Of a DNA stretch of 34,318 bases, positions 8,524-23,784 are shown in pieces (position 1 is the first letter of the stretch; the number at the start of each line of letters is the position of its first letter). Made by a program: the position numbers and the translations under genes. The stretch lies in the NCBI GenBank assembly GCA_938042355.1, contig CALIRD010000184.1:1-34318 (forward strand), in the 5' to 3' direction. This DNA comes from an uncultured Thiotrichales bacterium (GTDB lineage Bacteria > Pseudomonadota > Gammaproteobacteria > CAZUMV01). A model generated the notes under the pieces. The model saw nothing but the letters and a program-made list of their open reading frames with translations. It was not told the DNA's origin and did not search any database.

Positions 8524-10224
8524 ATGAACCTGTATTTACCAGCATCACAAAAACCAATAGAAGCCACGGGCTCGTTAACCGTGCGCAATGCCAAACGCTG
8601 GCTCGACAGTTTGCCTATCGTCAATATGGGTGAAACGACCCGGCAATTTTATCAGGAACTACAAGCCTTCAATCGAAGTGAGATACCCGGTAAACAACGC
8701 TTTGACACCATGGGGAAGCTACTACCTACCAGCCTGCTGATAGTTGACCATCTCAATAAACATTTCGCAAACAATGCCTTTCCGCTGGCGCGCAAAACCA
8801 AACAAATGCAACGACTCGCCACCGCCTTCTATCAGGAGATGTCAGTTGGTTATAAAATCATCATTAATGATGTATCGCGTGACCAGTTAAAAATAGATAA
8901 ACAGACTCTTGCTGTCAGCCTGCATCACGCGATACATGAGCTTTATCAAATCATGCTGTTGAATGCAAAAACCTACACTAGCATGCCGGGAAAAGTGTGG
9001 CATGACATTCATCAGATGTATGAGTTTGCGGATAAACAAGGCGTCAGTGACATACAGGTAGTCAGCTTGTTGCCGGCAGACTGCCCCGACAAAAACACGA
9101 TAACCGATGTCTATCTGAAATGCTGCCTGCTCGGTCTCAGCGAACCCTATGCCTTGCGTAATGGCGAAGCAGTCAAAATGGATCGCTTTCTCGACAAAGT
9201 AGTGGGCTTGTGCACAATCACAAAAGTGCTCAATGCTGATGAACATGGAGTACTTCATGTTATCGGCCTCAAGTCAGCTGGACCTCCTGTTCATGTCAAC
9301 CTGGCCGAGCTTACGACATTTAGTAATTTGCGTGGACTGGAAATAAAAAAATTACTCCAGTACCTCGAACGTACCATTCTCGACAACCCGAAAGAACTGG
9401 AACCGATCTCGGAGGTCGCGGCTCGACGATTACTTGAAGTCTGGAACAATAAAGAACAGCGCAAATTCAGCCGGGTCGAGGCTAATGAAAGACTGATTGC
9501 AGCGATTGGCATCAGCGATATTCTGCATGCCATCAGAAGCGATAAATACCCGACCATGGATGGCGAACAAATCATCAAGAAACTCACCGATGATGAAGCA
9601 GCTAAAACCACTCCCGGAATCAGTTTGAGTACCACCCAGTTCAATATCAAACCGAAAAACGATACCTGGTATAAAACCACGATAACTGATCCGCGCTATC
9701 CCGATTCATGGCATTACTGGCGCTTAATCAATACCAGTGCTGGCGGCTATGGCTTGCTCTGGGAAGCAGACTCGGCTAGCCGAGCCCAAGTTGGTGATGT
9801 GATTGCCCTTCGCGAAAATGAAAATGGACGTTTCCAATGGCGCATGGGTCAAATCGTACGTCTACGCCATAATGAAAAAGAACAACTAATTGCCGGTGTA
9901 AAAATGTTGGCGCCAAGAACCGTGATCGCCACGGTCGAAGATATAGAAAGTCAGGCAACTCGCTTTGAATCACCGTTTGAGATCATCATGCTGCCTGGCA
10001 TGAAAACCTTTAAACAGCCCCCAAGTATTCTGGCACCTAAAAACTCGTTCAAGATTGGAGACCGATTAATCGTCTCGATGTTGGGTAAGCAGTTAACCGT
10101 GAAACTTAAAACCATTGGTGATTCACAAACTTTCTTTAGCCAGTATTACTACCAATCAAGTCAATTGATGGACAAGCCTGACGAAAAGGTAGAATTTGAA
10201 ACCTTGTGGCAAAAACAAGAATGA
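8524..10224 (+). CDS. PilZ-like (putative c-di-GMP binding) large cytosolic protein with uncharacterised N-terminal region
   Basis: 566-aa ORF, no obvious TM. C-terminal part has 'RKFSR' (RxxxR) and 'INTSAGGYGLLW' (NxSxxG), PilZ signature-like motifs, separated by about 90 aa. Adjacent to FimX-like gene. Confidence 0.55.
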   Translation: MNLYLPASQKPIEATGSLTVRNAKRWLDSLPIVNMGETTRQFYQELQAFNRSEIPGKQRFDTMGKLLPTSLLIVDHLNKHFANNAFPLARKTKQMQRLATAFYQEMSVGYKIIINDVSRDQLKIDKQTLAVSLHHAIHELYQIMLLNAKTYTSMPGKVWHDIHQMYEFADKQGVSDIQVVSLLPADCPDKNTITDVYLKCCLLGLSEPYALRNGEAVKMDRFLDKVVGLCTITKVLNADEHGVLHVIGLKSAGPPVHVNLAELTTFSNLRGLEIKKLLQYLERTILDNPKELEPISEVAARRLLEVWNNKEQRKFSRVEANERLIAAIGISDILHAIRSDKYPTMDGEQIIKKLTDDEAAKTTPGISLSTTQFNIKPKNDTWYKTTITDPRYPDSWHYWRLINTSAGGYGLLWEADSASRAQVGDVIALRENENGRFQWRMGQIVRLRHNEKEQLIAGVKMLAPRTVIATVEDIESQATRFESPFEIIMLPGMKTFKQPPSILAPKNSFKIGDRLIVSMLGKQLTVKLKTIGDSQTFFSQYYYQSSQLMDKPDEKVEFETLWQKQE

Positions 10225-10245
10225 AGACACTAAGGGATTAAAGCG

Positions 10246-12333
10246 TTGGAAATTCTTAATATTGTTGCCATTGATGACAACCCGAATGATTTGCAGGTAT
10301 TACTATCAGCCATCAAAGCGGCGGGCTATGGCACCAAACCCAATTTAATCGAGTCGGAAGATTCACTGCGCGAGGTGCTGGAAAATCACAATCCAGATCT
10401 GTTGTTATACAAACTGGGGAACTCTACACCCACCCTTGAAACCGTCAGCACGATGGTCACCAATTCTGGCAAGCAAATGCCTATTCTGGCGGTCTGTGGT
10501 CATGCAGACAACGAGACTGAAGACAGCTACCCAGACGTCGTCAGCTGCATGAAAGCCGGTGCTCTCGATCGTGTCTGCATGAATGACCTGGATCACTTCA
10601 AACTGGTCGTCGACCGTAGCATGAAGTCGCACCTTAACCAGCGTCTCATGCTGTCCTTGAAAACCGAGCTAATCGAAACTGTAGAACGCAGTAATACACT
10701 GATGAACAGTTCCAAGGATGCAATCGCGTACATACACGATGGTATGCATATTCATGTGAATGAAGCCTATCAGGAACTGTTTGGCTTGAATGAAGAAGCT
10801 GATTTTGAAAGTATTCCAGTACTTGATTTGGTCATGCCGTCAGAGCAAGAAAACTTCAAGAAATTTATTCGTAATTACCAGAAAAGTGATACAAAAAAAG
10901 CCACACTAACGACTTCGATACTTGCAGCGGATGAAGTAGAGCTCAGGCGAACCATTGAGCTCTGCCCGGCAAAAATTCAGGGCGAAGAGTGCACGCAGCT
11001 CGTGATTCGTATGGAAAATAATCCCGAGACTGCTTCCAGCCTGACGAGTCAGACAGACTTTCTTGAGCAACATGATTTATCCAGCGGTCTATTCAATCGT
11101 CGTAAACTTCTTGAAGGCCTAGAAGTTGCCATACATGAAGTTGATGAAAACCAGGCACGCTATGCCATGGTGTTATTGCAAATTGATAACTATGATATGC
11201 AACAGAAAAACCTCGGGGTACTAGGCGCCGATCAATTATTCGTGCAGCTTGGTGATCTGTTGATCAGTCAGGTACCCAGAAAAATCAATGTGGCGCGCTA
11301 CGATACCTCAATCTTCGGCTTTCTCATGCCCACAGACAAAGAAGATGATATACGACAGCTCAGTGGTGAATTACTCGAATGCGTAAGCAATGAGCTATTT
11401 GATATTGATGGTAAAACCGCTTCTTGCAGTATGAGTGCTGGTGCAGCGATAATCTATGGTGGTTCAAGTGATGGACACGAACTGATTTCTCGCTGTTTAC
11501 GTTCTGTGGAAAAAGCCTCTAAAGTCACCAATCATGTAGAAATATACGAACCAGATAATAGCGAAAAATCACAAAAGCTGATTGATGAGGAATGGGGCAA
11601 AACACTCAAGCGAGCACTTAAAGAAGATCGCTTGAAACTGGTGTTCCAACCTATCGACTGTATCAAAAATGATGAAAAACATCGCTTCACTATTTTTGTT
11701 CGGCTGCTGGCTGAAAACGGTGAACTGATTAATGCGGGTGATTTCATGCCCAGCATCGAAAGACTGGGGCTCGCTAAAGGCCTGGATCGCTGGGTACTGT
11801 TAAAATCTTTAAAGGTACTGGCAAATGCGAACAAGAAAGATAAAGACACCATCTTCTTCATCAAATTGACGGCAGGTACGCTACAACAACCGGACGAGTT
11901 TGGCTGGTATCGCGATCAAATTCTGGCACACAATATAAAGCCTTCGCAGTTAGTCTTTGAATTACGTTCAGATACCATCAACGACTACATCAAAACCGCG
12001 CGAGCTTTTTATGAAACGATCAACCCTCTAGGCTGCAAACTCGCGGTTGACGGTCTTTCATCTGGCAGTGAACCATTCAAATTGTTTAAGCACATTGACG
12101 CTGAGTACATCAAAATTGGCCTCGCTTACGTCAAAGACATAAACAGCAATCAGGAAAATCGAGACGCGATCAAGAACATATCCAAAGAAGCGAGCAGTCG
12201 CGGACAACAGTTGATTGTTACGCAAATCGAAAACGCCCAACAACTCACCACTCTCTATACACTGGATGTACATTATGTGCAGGGGAATTTCCTACGCCCT
12301 CCCAGTGAAGAGCTGGACTATACCTTTACCTGA
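10246..12333 (+). CDS. FimX-like degenerate REC-PAS-GGDEF-EAL protein
   Basis: TTG start 22 bp after the previous CDS. REC-like N-terminus ('NIVAIDDNPNDLQ'), PAS-like 'AIAYIHDGMHIHVNEAYQELFGL', GGDEF-like 'LSSGLFNRRKLLEGLE...VARYDTSIFGFLMP', EAL-like 'LKLVFQPIDCI...TIFVRLLAENGELINAGDFMPSIERLGLAKGLDRWVL...VQGNFLRPPSEEL'; catalytic motifs not conserved. Confidence 0.85.
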   Translation: MEILNIVAIDDNPNDLQVLLSAIKAAGYGTKPNLIESEDSLREVLENHNPDLLLYKLGNSTPTLETVSTMVTNSGKQMPILAVCGHADNETEDSYPDVVSCMKAGALDRVCMNDLDHFKLVVDRSMKSHLNQRLMLSLKTELIETVERSNTLMNSSKDAIAYIHDGMHIHVNEAYQELFGLNEEADFESIPVLDLVMPSEQENFKKFIRNYQKSDTKKATLTTSILAADEVELRRTIELCPAKIQGEECTQLVIRMENNPETASSLTSQTDFLEQHDLSSGLFNRRKLLEGLEVAIHEVDENQARYAMVLLQIDNYDMQQKNLGVLGADQLFVQLGDLLISQVPRKINVARYDTSIFGFLMPTDKEDDIRQLSGELLECVSNELFDIDGKTASCSMSAGAAIIYGGSSDGHELISRCLRSVEKASKVTNHVEIYEPDNSEKSQKLIDEEWGKTLKRALKEDRLKLVFQPIDCIKNDEKHRFTIFVRLLAENGELINAGDFMPSIERLGLAKGLDRWVLLKSLKVLANANKKDKDTIFFIKLTAGTLQQPDEFGWYRDQILAHNIKPSQLVFELRSDTINDYIKTARAFYETINPLGCKLAVDGLSSGSEPFKLFKHIDAEYIKIGLAYVKDINSNQENRDAIKNISKEASSRGQQLIVTQIENAQQLTTLYTLDVHYVQGNFLRPPSEELDYTFT

Positions 12334-12352
12334 TGCGAGCTATGCTCGCATC
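12332..12352. terminator. Bidirectional hairpin between fimX-like and htpX 3' ends
   Basis: GATGCGAGC-TAT-GCTCGCATC, 9-bp perfect stem followed by TTT; overlaps the TGA of the upstream gene. Confidence 0.7.
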
Positions 12353-12354
12353 TT

Positions 12355-13221
12355 TCAAGACATATTATTCAGAGCTGCTATTCTGTCTTCCAGCGCAGGA
12401 TGGGTTCTCGCCAGCTTCTTGACGTGACTACTACTGATGCCAAAGGCCTGCAACTCGGATGGCATTTCAGCGCGACCATGTGAACCACGTAATCTTTCCA
12501 GAGCAGCAACCATATTTTCACGACCGGCTAATTTTGCACCACCCTCATCTGCTCGGTACTCCCGGCGACGAGAAAACCACATGACAATAATGTTCGCCAG
12601 AAACCCTAATGCAACCTGAGCAATCGTTCGCGTGATGTAAAAACCAAATCCATGCCCACTTTCATTTTTGAATACTGCGCGGTCAACAAAGCGACCGATA
12701 ATGGAAGCAAAGAAAAATACGAAGGTATTCATCACGCCCTGAATCAGGGTCATGGTAACCATGTCACCATTAGCAACATGAGAAACCTCATGAGCCAACA
12801 CGGCCTCTACTTCATTCTGAGTCATGTCATTCATCAAACCGGTACTAACGGCGACTAAAGCGTTATTTTTATTCCAGCCAGTAGCAAATGCGTTTGATTC
12901 GGGGGCATTGAAAATACCGACTTCCGGCATACCGATACCAGCTGCTTCCGCTTGACGACTCACTGTATTCACTAGCCAGTGTTCGGTTTCGTTGCTTGGA
13001 GTTTCGATGATTTGCACGCCCATAGAGCGCTTGGCAGAACCTTTAGACATGAACAATGAGATCAAACTACCAACAAAACCGAGTACCGCCGAATAGACCA
13101 ATAACGCTGCATTACCACCACTAAGATTGATCCCAAACACTCGTGAGAGGATTGACATAACAATGCCAAGAACAACCATCACAGCCATATTGGTAGCCAA
13201 AAACATTCCAACGCGCATCAT
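12355..13221 (-). CDS. htpX: Membrane zinc metalloprotease HtpX
   Basis: 'MRVGMFLATNMAVMVVLGIVMSI', 'AVLAHEVSHVANGDMVTMTLIQGVMNTFVFF' (HExxH), 'SRRREYRADEGGAKLAGRENMVAALERL'. Confidence 0.96.
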   Translation of the reverse strand: MMRVGMFLATNMAVMVVLGIVMSILSRVFGINLSGGNAALLVYSAVLGFVGSLISLFMSKGSAKRSMGVQIIETPSNETEHWLVNTVSRQAEAAGIGMPEVGIFNAPESNAFATGWNKNNALVAVSTGLMNDMTQNEVEAVLAHEVSHVANGDMVTMTLIQGVMNTFVFFFASIIGRFVDRAVFKNESGHGFGFYITRTIAQVALGFLANIIVMWFSRRREYRADEGGAKLAGRENMVAALERLRGSHGRAEMPSELQAFGISSSHVKKLARTHPALEDRIAALNNMS

Positions 13222-13301
13222 AAGCCTTACTCCGTACTATCGTTTAATGTGCATAATATGAGGGATTTTCGAGGTATTTCAACCCAGGAAACACAAGTTA
13301 A

Positions 13302-15551
13302 CTAGATCGCTTCGAGTCGTTGCACTTTCTGATAACCACGTGGCAGTTTTCGGCCTCTTTTTCCGCGCTCACCTAGATGATCTTTCAAATCAGCGACACT
13401 CATCACTTTGTGTTTTTTGCCCACGTAGACGGCCAGTTTTTGTTTCTTTTGTAACACCGCTATGGCAGGCATCGCTTCTTCACCTGACTTGAATTTAGGG
13501 CCAGGAATATTAATGATTTTATTTCCTTTTCCTCGCGCCATTTGCGGCAATTCATCTAGTGTAATGACCAATAAGTGCCCAGCTGTAGAGGTAGCTGCAA
13601 TAGTGGCATCTTTGACCGCTTCAATTTTGACAGGAGGCAATACATCCGCACCCTTAGGCACCGTCAGAACCGCCTTTCCAGCCTTCGCACGCGACACCAT
13701 ATCCTCCAACTTGCAAATAAAGCCATAGCCAGAACTGGTAGACAACAGGAATAAATCATCGGGCTTACCCGCCAACACACCGACAAACTTATTACCGGAT
13801 GGAGGATTGAAGCGACTACTTAACGGCTCGCCCTGCCCTCTTGCCGACGGCAATAAATGCGCCAGGCTGGTGTAGGCACGTCCACCGGAGTCCATGAAAA
13901 TAACCGGATCGGTACTTTTAGCCCTGGCGCTGGACTGATATTTATCACCCGACTTGTAGTTCAGCGACAATGGGTCAACTTCATGCCCTTTCGCTGCTCT
14001 GATCAAGCCATTCTTTGATAAGACAACGGTAACCGGCTCGGATGAAATCAGACTACTTGGATCAATCGCTTGAGACTGCTCACGCTCAACGATCGGAGAA
14101 CGTCGGTCATCGCCGTATTGCTCGGCATCCGCCTTGATTTCTTTTTTGATCAAGGTTTTCAAGCGAGCCTTAGAACCCAGCAATTTTTTCAGCTCTTTTT
14201 GCTCGGCTTTGAGCTCTTTTTGTTCGGCTTTTATTTTGACTTCTTCGAGACGCGCCAACTGACGTAACTTGGTATCGAGTACGTAATCTGCCTGGATTTC
14301 GCTCAGCTTGAAGCGTTTCATCAAGACCGGCTTGGGTTCATCTTCGGTACGAATGATCTTGATCACTTCATCAATGTTGAGGAAAGCGATTAACAAGCCA
14401 TCTAACAAATGCAAACGACTCTCTACTTTATCAAGACGCCATTGCAACCTGCGCGTAACCGTAGCTGTTCTGAACTTGATCCATTCCTTGAGAATATCAA
14501 CCAGCCCTTTTACTTTGGGTCGGCCATTTATTCCAATCATGTTCATATTGACACGGTAGCTGCGCTCGAGGTCGGTGGTCGCAAACAAATGCGATAACAG
14601 CTCTTCTTTATCGACTCGATTCGAGCGCGGCACAACGACCAGCCGGGTAGGATTCTGATGATCAGATTCATCACGCAAATCATCGACCATCGGTAATTTT
14701 TTGGCGCGCATCTGATTGGCAATTTGTTCGATAATTTTATTGCCAGAGGTCTGATACGGTAAGGCCTGAATGATGATGTTACCTTTTTCAATCTCATAGG
14801 TTGCACGCATCCGCAAAGAGCCATGACCGGTTTTATAGATCTCGTCAATATCCTCTTTACTACTGATCAGTTCGGCGTCGGTTGGAAAGTCAGGACCTTT
14901 TACAATCTTGCGTAGCTCGGGCAAGCTCGCTCGTGGTGAGTCAAGCAGTTTTATGGTTGCCCTGGCTATCTCGCGTAAATTATGCGGTGGAATGTCTGTC
15001 GCCATACCCACCGCAATACCACTTCCACCATTGAGTAAAATATTGGGTAGCCGCGCCGGTAAAATCTCGGGCTCTTGCATGGTGCCATCAAAGTTTGGCA
15101 TCCAGTCGACCGTGCCCTGCCCCAGCTCGGACAGTAAGGTTTTGGCATAAGGCGACAAGCGTGATTCGGTATAACGCATGGCTGCGAATGACTTCGGGTC
15201 ATCTGGTGAGCCCCAGTTTCCCTGGCCATCAATTAACGGGTAACGGTAGGAAAAACTCTGCGCCATCAATACCATAGCTTCATAACAGGCGCTATCGCCG
15301 TGCGGATGAAACTTGCCCAGCACATCACCCACAGTACGAGCAGATTTCTTGTGCTTGGAGGCAGCTGATAAACCCAGCTCTGACATGGCATAAATGATAC
15401 GTCGCTGAACCGGTTTCAGACCGTCGCCAATATTTGGCAAGGCTCGGTCCATGATGACGTACATTGAATAATCCAGATACGCCTTCTCGGCATACTGTTT
15501 GAGAGGCATTTCCTCAACGCCTTCATAATTTAATTCCAGATTCTTACCCAT
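13302..15551 (-). CDS. parC: DNA topoisomerase IV subunit A
   Basis: '[42 protein letters not shown]', '[23 protein letters not shown]', '[14 protein letters not shown]' (catalytic Tyr), paired with parE. Confidence 0.96.
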   Translation of the reverse strand: MGKNLELNYEGVEEMPLKQYAEKAYLDYSMYVIMDRALPNIGDGLKPVQRRIIYAMSELGLSAASKHKKSARTVGDVLGKFHPHGDSACYEAMVLMAQSFSYRYPLIDGQGNWGSPDDPKSFAAMRYTESRLSPYAKTLLSELGQGTVDWMPNFDGTMQEPEILPARLPNILLNGGSGIAVGMATDIPPHNLREIARATIKLLDSPRASLPELRKIVKGPDFPTDAELISSKEDIDEIYKTGHGSLRMRATYEIEKGNIIIQALPYQTSGNKIIEQIANQMRAKKLPMVDDLRDESDHQNPTRLVVVPRSNRVDKEELLSHLFATTDLERSYRVNMNMIGINGRPKVKGLVDILKEWIKFRTATVTRRLQWRLDKVESRLHLLDGLLIAFLNIDEVIKIIRTEDEPKPVLMKRFKLSEIQADYVLDTKLRQLARLEEVKIKAEQKELKAEQKELKKLLGSKARLKTLIKKEIKADAEQYGDDRRSPIVEREQSQAIDPSSLISSEPVTVVLSKNGLIRAAKGHEVDPLSLNYKSGDKYQSSARAKSTDPVIFMDSGGRAYTSLAHLLPSARGQGEPLSSRFNPPSGNKFVGVLAGKPDDLFLLSTSSGYGFICKLEDMVSRAKAGKAVLTVPKGADVLPPVKIEAVKDATIAATSTAGHLLVITLDELPQMARGKGNKIINIPGPKFKSGEEAMPAIAVLQKKQKLAVYVGKKHKVMSVADLKDHLGERGKRGRKLPRGYQKVQRLEAI

Positions 15552-15569
15552 GAACTACTTACCTATTTA

Positions 15570-16493
15570 TTAATCGTTAATATGCTGTGGTGCTGAGCCA
15601 ACCTGCGATCCTAGCTCACGCAGTCGATCTGCCACAATGCGGTCGGCAATTTGCTCAACCTCATCCTGTAGCCACATGCTGGTTGATGAACGCTCACTGT
15701 AATCAGCCTCACCCATGCCATCGATACGGCCATCGGATTGCAAACGTTTGATTTGTTTAAACTCTTTATCTTCGTCGGGGTTGTAGACCCCGTAGGTTTT
15801 TCCGCCATTACGCTTAACCACTGAAAAAACCGGCACATCTGATGGACCATCCGCAATATAAATAATGTTCTCGAATGGAATACGGCGATCATTGGAATCC
15901 ATGCTGGAATTGACACTGATTTTATCGGGGTGCTTGTTGACGCCTTTATTGATCTCAAAAATCACCCGCGTTTTAGATGTGTCGTCCAACATATAGGCGA
16001 CCTGCTCAATAACCGGCTTTGCGTCTCTACTCTCAATAAATTCGCAACCCCAAATACCATCTACGTATTCAGAAATAGCACTTCCACGGATGGTTTTGGT
16101 AAAACCGGTACTGGCAATATAATGTTCTAGCGTAATTTCCTGCTCTCGATACCTCGGGTTTTCCAGCACCATGCTTTTCAAACGAGAGAAAAAATCGGGT
16201 AGCCCGGGATAAAACTCGAGCTTTTCGCCCAGCTTCTCCAGCATCGCATTATCGAGACCGGCAAAATCTCCCTGTTTGACATAACTCAGCACATGATTGA
16301 GGTAACACAAAGTACCCGATACCTGCTCACACGCTTGCGCATAGTACTGTTCCTGTTGACTCACCTCTTTCCAGAACTTTGAACCGTCAACGTTAAAGTG
16401 TTCAAACAGTGGTTGCTGCATATAACCGGGAATCAAGGTTTTATCAAAATCCCAGACCAGCGCAATTTTATTCTGACTGATTATGGATGACAC
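15570..16493 (-). CDS. HAD-family hydrolase (phosphoserine-phosphatase-like fold)
   Basis: Motif I 'ALVWDFDKTLIPGYM', motif IV 'IIYIADGPSDVPVFSVVKRNGGKTYGVYNP'; sits between parE and parC on the same strand. Confidence 0.82.
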   Translation of the reverse strand: MSSIISQNKIALVWDFDKTLIPGYMQQPLFEHFNVDGSKFWKEVSQQEQYYAQACEQVSGTLCYLNHVLSYVKQGDFAGLDNAMLEKLGEKLEFYPGLPDFFSRLKSMVLENPRYREQEITLEHYIASTGFTKTIRGSAISEYVDGIWGCEFIESRDAKPVIEQVAYMLDDTSKTRVIFEINKGVNKHPDKISVNSSMDSNDRRIPFENIIYIADGPSDVPVFSVVKRNGGKTYGVYNPDEDKEFKQIKRLQSDGRIDGMGEADYSERSSTSMWLQDEVEQIADRIVADRLRELGSQVGSAPQHIND

Positions 16494-16499
16494 GACAGC

Positions 16500-21917
<5,418 letters not shown>

Positions 21918-21918
<1 letters not shown>

Positions 21919-21945
21919 AAAATGCTCGCCTAGGCGAGCATTTTT
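21918..21945. terminator. Bidirectional rho-independent terminator
   Basis: AAAAATGCTCGCC-TA-GGCGAGCATTTTT, A- and T-flanked stem between convergent addA-like and dsbC. Confidence 0.9.
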
Positions 21946-21966
21946 AAATTACACCACTACTATTCT

Positions 21967-22707
21967 TTACTGAGCAGCAGCTAACTGATTAAGCGCCTGT
22001 AACATATCCGCCGGCTTTCTGTAGCCAGGGATAATTTGACCGCCTTCGGTAACAATAGCTGGCGTTCCTGTAACACCCACTTCCTGACCCAGTAGATACT
22101 GAGCGGCAATCGGGTTGTTACATTCAAGCGAAGGAATGGATTTACCATTTTTTGCCTTGGTTAACTCACCTCGATTGTCTTCCGCACACCAGGCACTGAC
22201 CGCCTTCTTGAAAGAGTCAGACTGTAAACCGGCGCGTGGAAACATCATATAGCGAACTTCAATACCGAGATCGTTATATTCAGCCATTTGATTATGTAAT
22301 TTGCGACAATAACCACAATCGATATCAGTGAACACCGTAATCACATGTTTGGTATCACCCTTGGCTGGAAAAATAATACTTTGATCAGCTGGCATGCTGG
22401 CAATCTTGTCCTTTCTGGCAATCGAAATGGCACTGGAAGTAAGACTGGTACGTGTAGCCAGATTAATAATCTCGCCATCAACAATATAGTTACCATCTTC
22501 ACTAATGTAATAGATCTGCATACCGTAGTTCGCTTCATACAAACCAGGTATCGGCGTCTTAGTAATACTTTCAGGTGTTTCATTAGGAATAACTGACTTC
22601 AACTTTTGCTTCAAATTATCGGTTATCTGATCAGCGAAAACGCTGCCGCTGGCTAATGTAGCGAGAGCTACAACTAATAGTGTGATTTTTTTCATGTGAG
22701 TGCTCAT
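21967..22707 (-). CDS. dsbC: Thiol:disulfide interchange protein DsbC
   Basis: Signal peptide 'MKKITLLVVALATLASGSVFA', 'ITVFTDIDCGYCRKLHNQMAEYNDLGIEVRYMMFPRAG', 'GVTGTPAIVTEGGQIIPGY'. An alternative start at 22695 gives the canonical signal peptide; located downstream of xerD as in many gammaproteobacteria. Confidence 0.93.
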   Translation of the reverse strand: MSTHMKKITLLVVALATLASGSVFADQITDNLKQKLKSVIPNETPESITKTPIPGLYEANYGMQIYYISEDGNYIVDGEIINLATRTSLTSSAISIARKDKIASMPADQSIIFPAKGDTKHVITVFTDIDCGYCRKLHNQMAEYNDLGIEVRYMMFPRAGLQSDSFKKAVSAWCAEDNRGELTKAKNGKSIPSLECNNPIAAQYLLGQEVGVTGTPAIVTEGGQIIPGYRKPADMLQALNQLAAAQ

Positions 22708-22766
22708 TCGGGTTGTACTGAATAGACAACAATATTAGTGCTAAATTCTACCGTTTATCGAAGTCT

Positions 22767-22792
22767 TGTAATATTTCGGACTAAATATTACA
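22767..22792. repeat. 10-bp perfect inverted repeat in xerD-dsbC spacer
   Basis: TGTAATATTT-CGGACT-AAATATTACA read directly. Confidence 0.8.
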
Positions 22793-22868
22793 CGATCTTA
22801 CAAGATGCTCATAAAATTATCTCGCCTTGAGTGTGACTTGGATCATATTCACCCGCTTCTCGCAGGTT

Positions 22869-23771
22869 TTAGCCTCTCGGATGATGCGCTTGATGCAGTG
22901 CTTGTAAGCGTGCTTTTGCCACATGCGTATAGATTTGAGTAGTAGAAACATTGGCATGACCTAACAACATCTGGACCACACGCAGATCCGCACCATGATT
23001 TAACATATGTGTTGCAAAAGCATGACGTAAGGTATGTGGTGAAACATGTTTTTTTATTCCAGCTGCGTATGCGTGTTTTTTTATCGCATGCCAAAAAGTT
23101 TGTCGCGTCATTCCCCCTCCCCGTCTCGTTACGAACAACGCGTCTGACAGACCTTTAGCCGTTAACAAGTCAACACGCACGGTTTTCATATAGGTAGACA
23201 ACCACTCTTGCGCTTCGTCACCTACAGGTACCAGTCGCTCTTTATTTCCTTTACCAATCGTTTTAATCACACCCAGGTTGAAGTTAACCTGATCAACCTG
23301 CAACCCCACCAATTCACTGACCCGTAAACCACTGGCATACAACGTTTCGAGCATCGCCCGATCTCTGAAACCCTCGGGGGTCTCGGTATCTGGCGCATTG
23401 AGCAATGCATCAACATCTTCCTCGCTTAGCGTATCTGGCAATTTTCTGCCTTGTTTAGGTGTATCAACCAGAGCAGTCGGATCCTCCTCAAGCAGTTCTT
23501 CGCGCAGAGCATAGCGATAAAATCGTCGCCATGCCGACAACGCTCTGGCAACCGACCTGGGACTCATGCCTTTTTGGTGCCTTTGTTTTATGCACTCTTG
23601 TAACAAGCTTGCGTTTGCTGTTAACAGGGTCTCACCGCTCTTGTCCAGGTGAAACACTAATTGATTTAAATCGGTTCGATACGCAGACAAAGTATGTTCG
23701 CTCAAGCCTCGTTCGAGCCAGAGCGCATCAAGAAATTGCTCAATTAAAGGTGTCTGGTCTTGCTTAGTCAT
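22869..23771 (-). CDS. xerD: Site-specific tyrosine recombinase XerD
   Basis: 'LYASGLRVSELVGLQ', 'GKGNKERLVPVG', 'SPHTLRHAFATHMLNHGADLRVVQMLLGHANVSTTQIYTHV' catalytic R/K/H/R/H/Y pattern. Confidence 0.95.
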   Translation of the reverse strand: MTKQDQTPLIEQFLDALWLERGLSEHTLSAYRTDLNQLVFHLDKSGETLLTANASLLQECIKQRHQKGMSPRSVARALSAWRRFYRYALREELLEEDPTALVDTPKQGRKLPDTLSEEDVDALLNAPDTETPEGFRDRAMLETLYASGLRVSELVGLQVDQVNFNLGVIKTIGKGNKERLVPVGDEAQEWLSTYMKTVRVDLLTAKGLSDALFVTRRGGGMTRQTFWHAIKKHAYAAGIKKHVSPHTLRHAFATHMLNHGADLRVVQMLLGHANVSTTQIYTHVAKARLQALHQAHHPRG

Positions 23772-23784
23772 TGATTTTCAATAT

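Noticed and set aside
15318-15420. Quinolone-resistance changes in parC
   Set aside because: The QRDR reads [17 protein letters not shown], with the usual Ser and Glu; it looks wild type.
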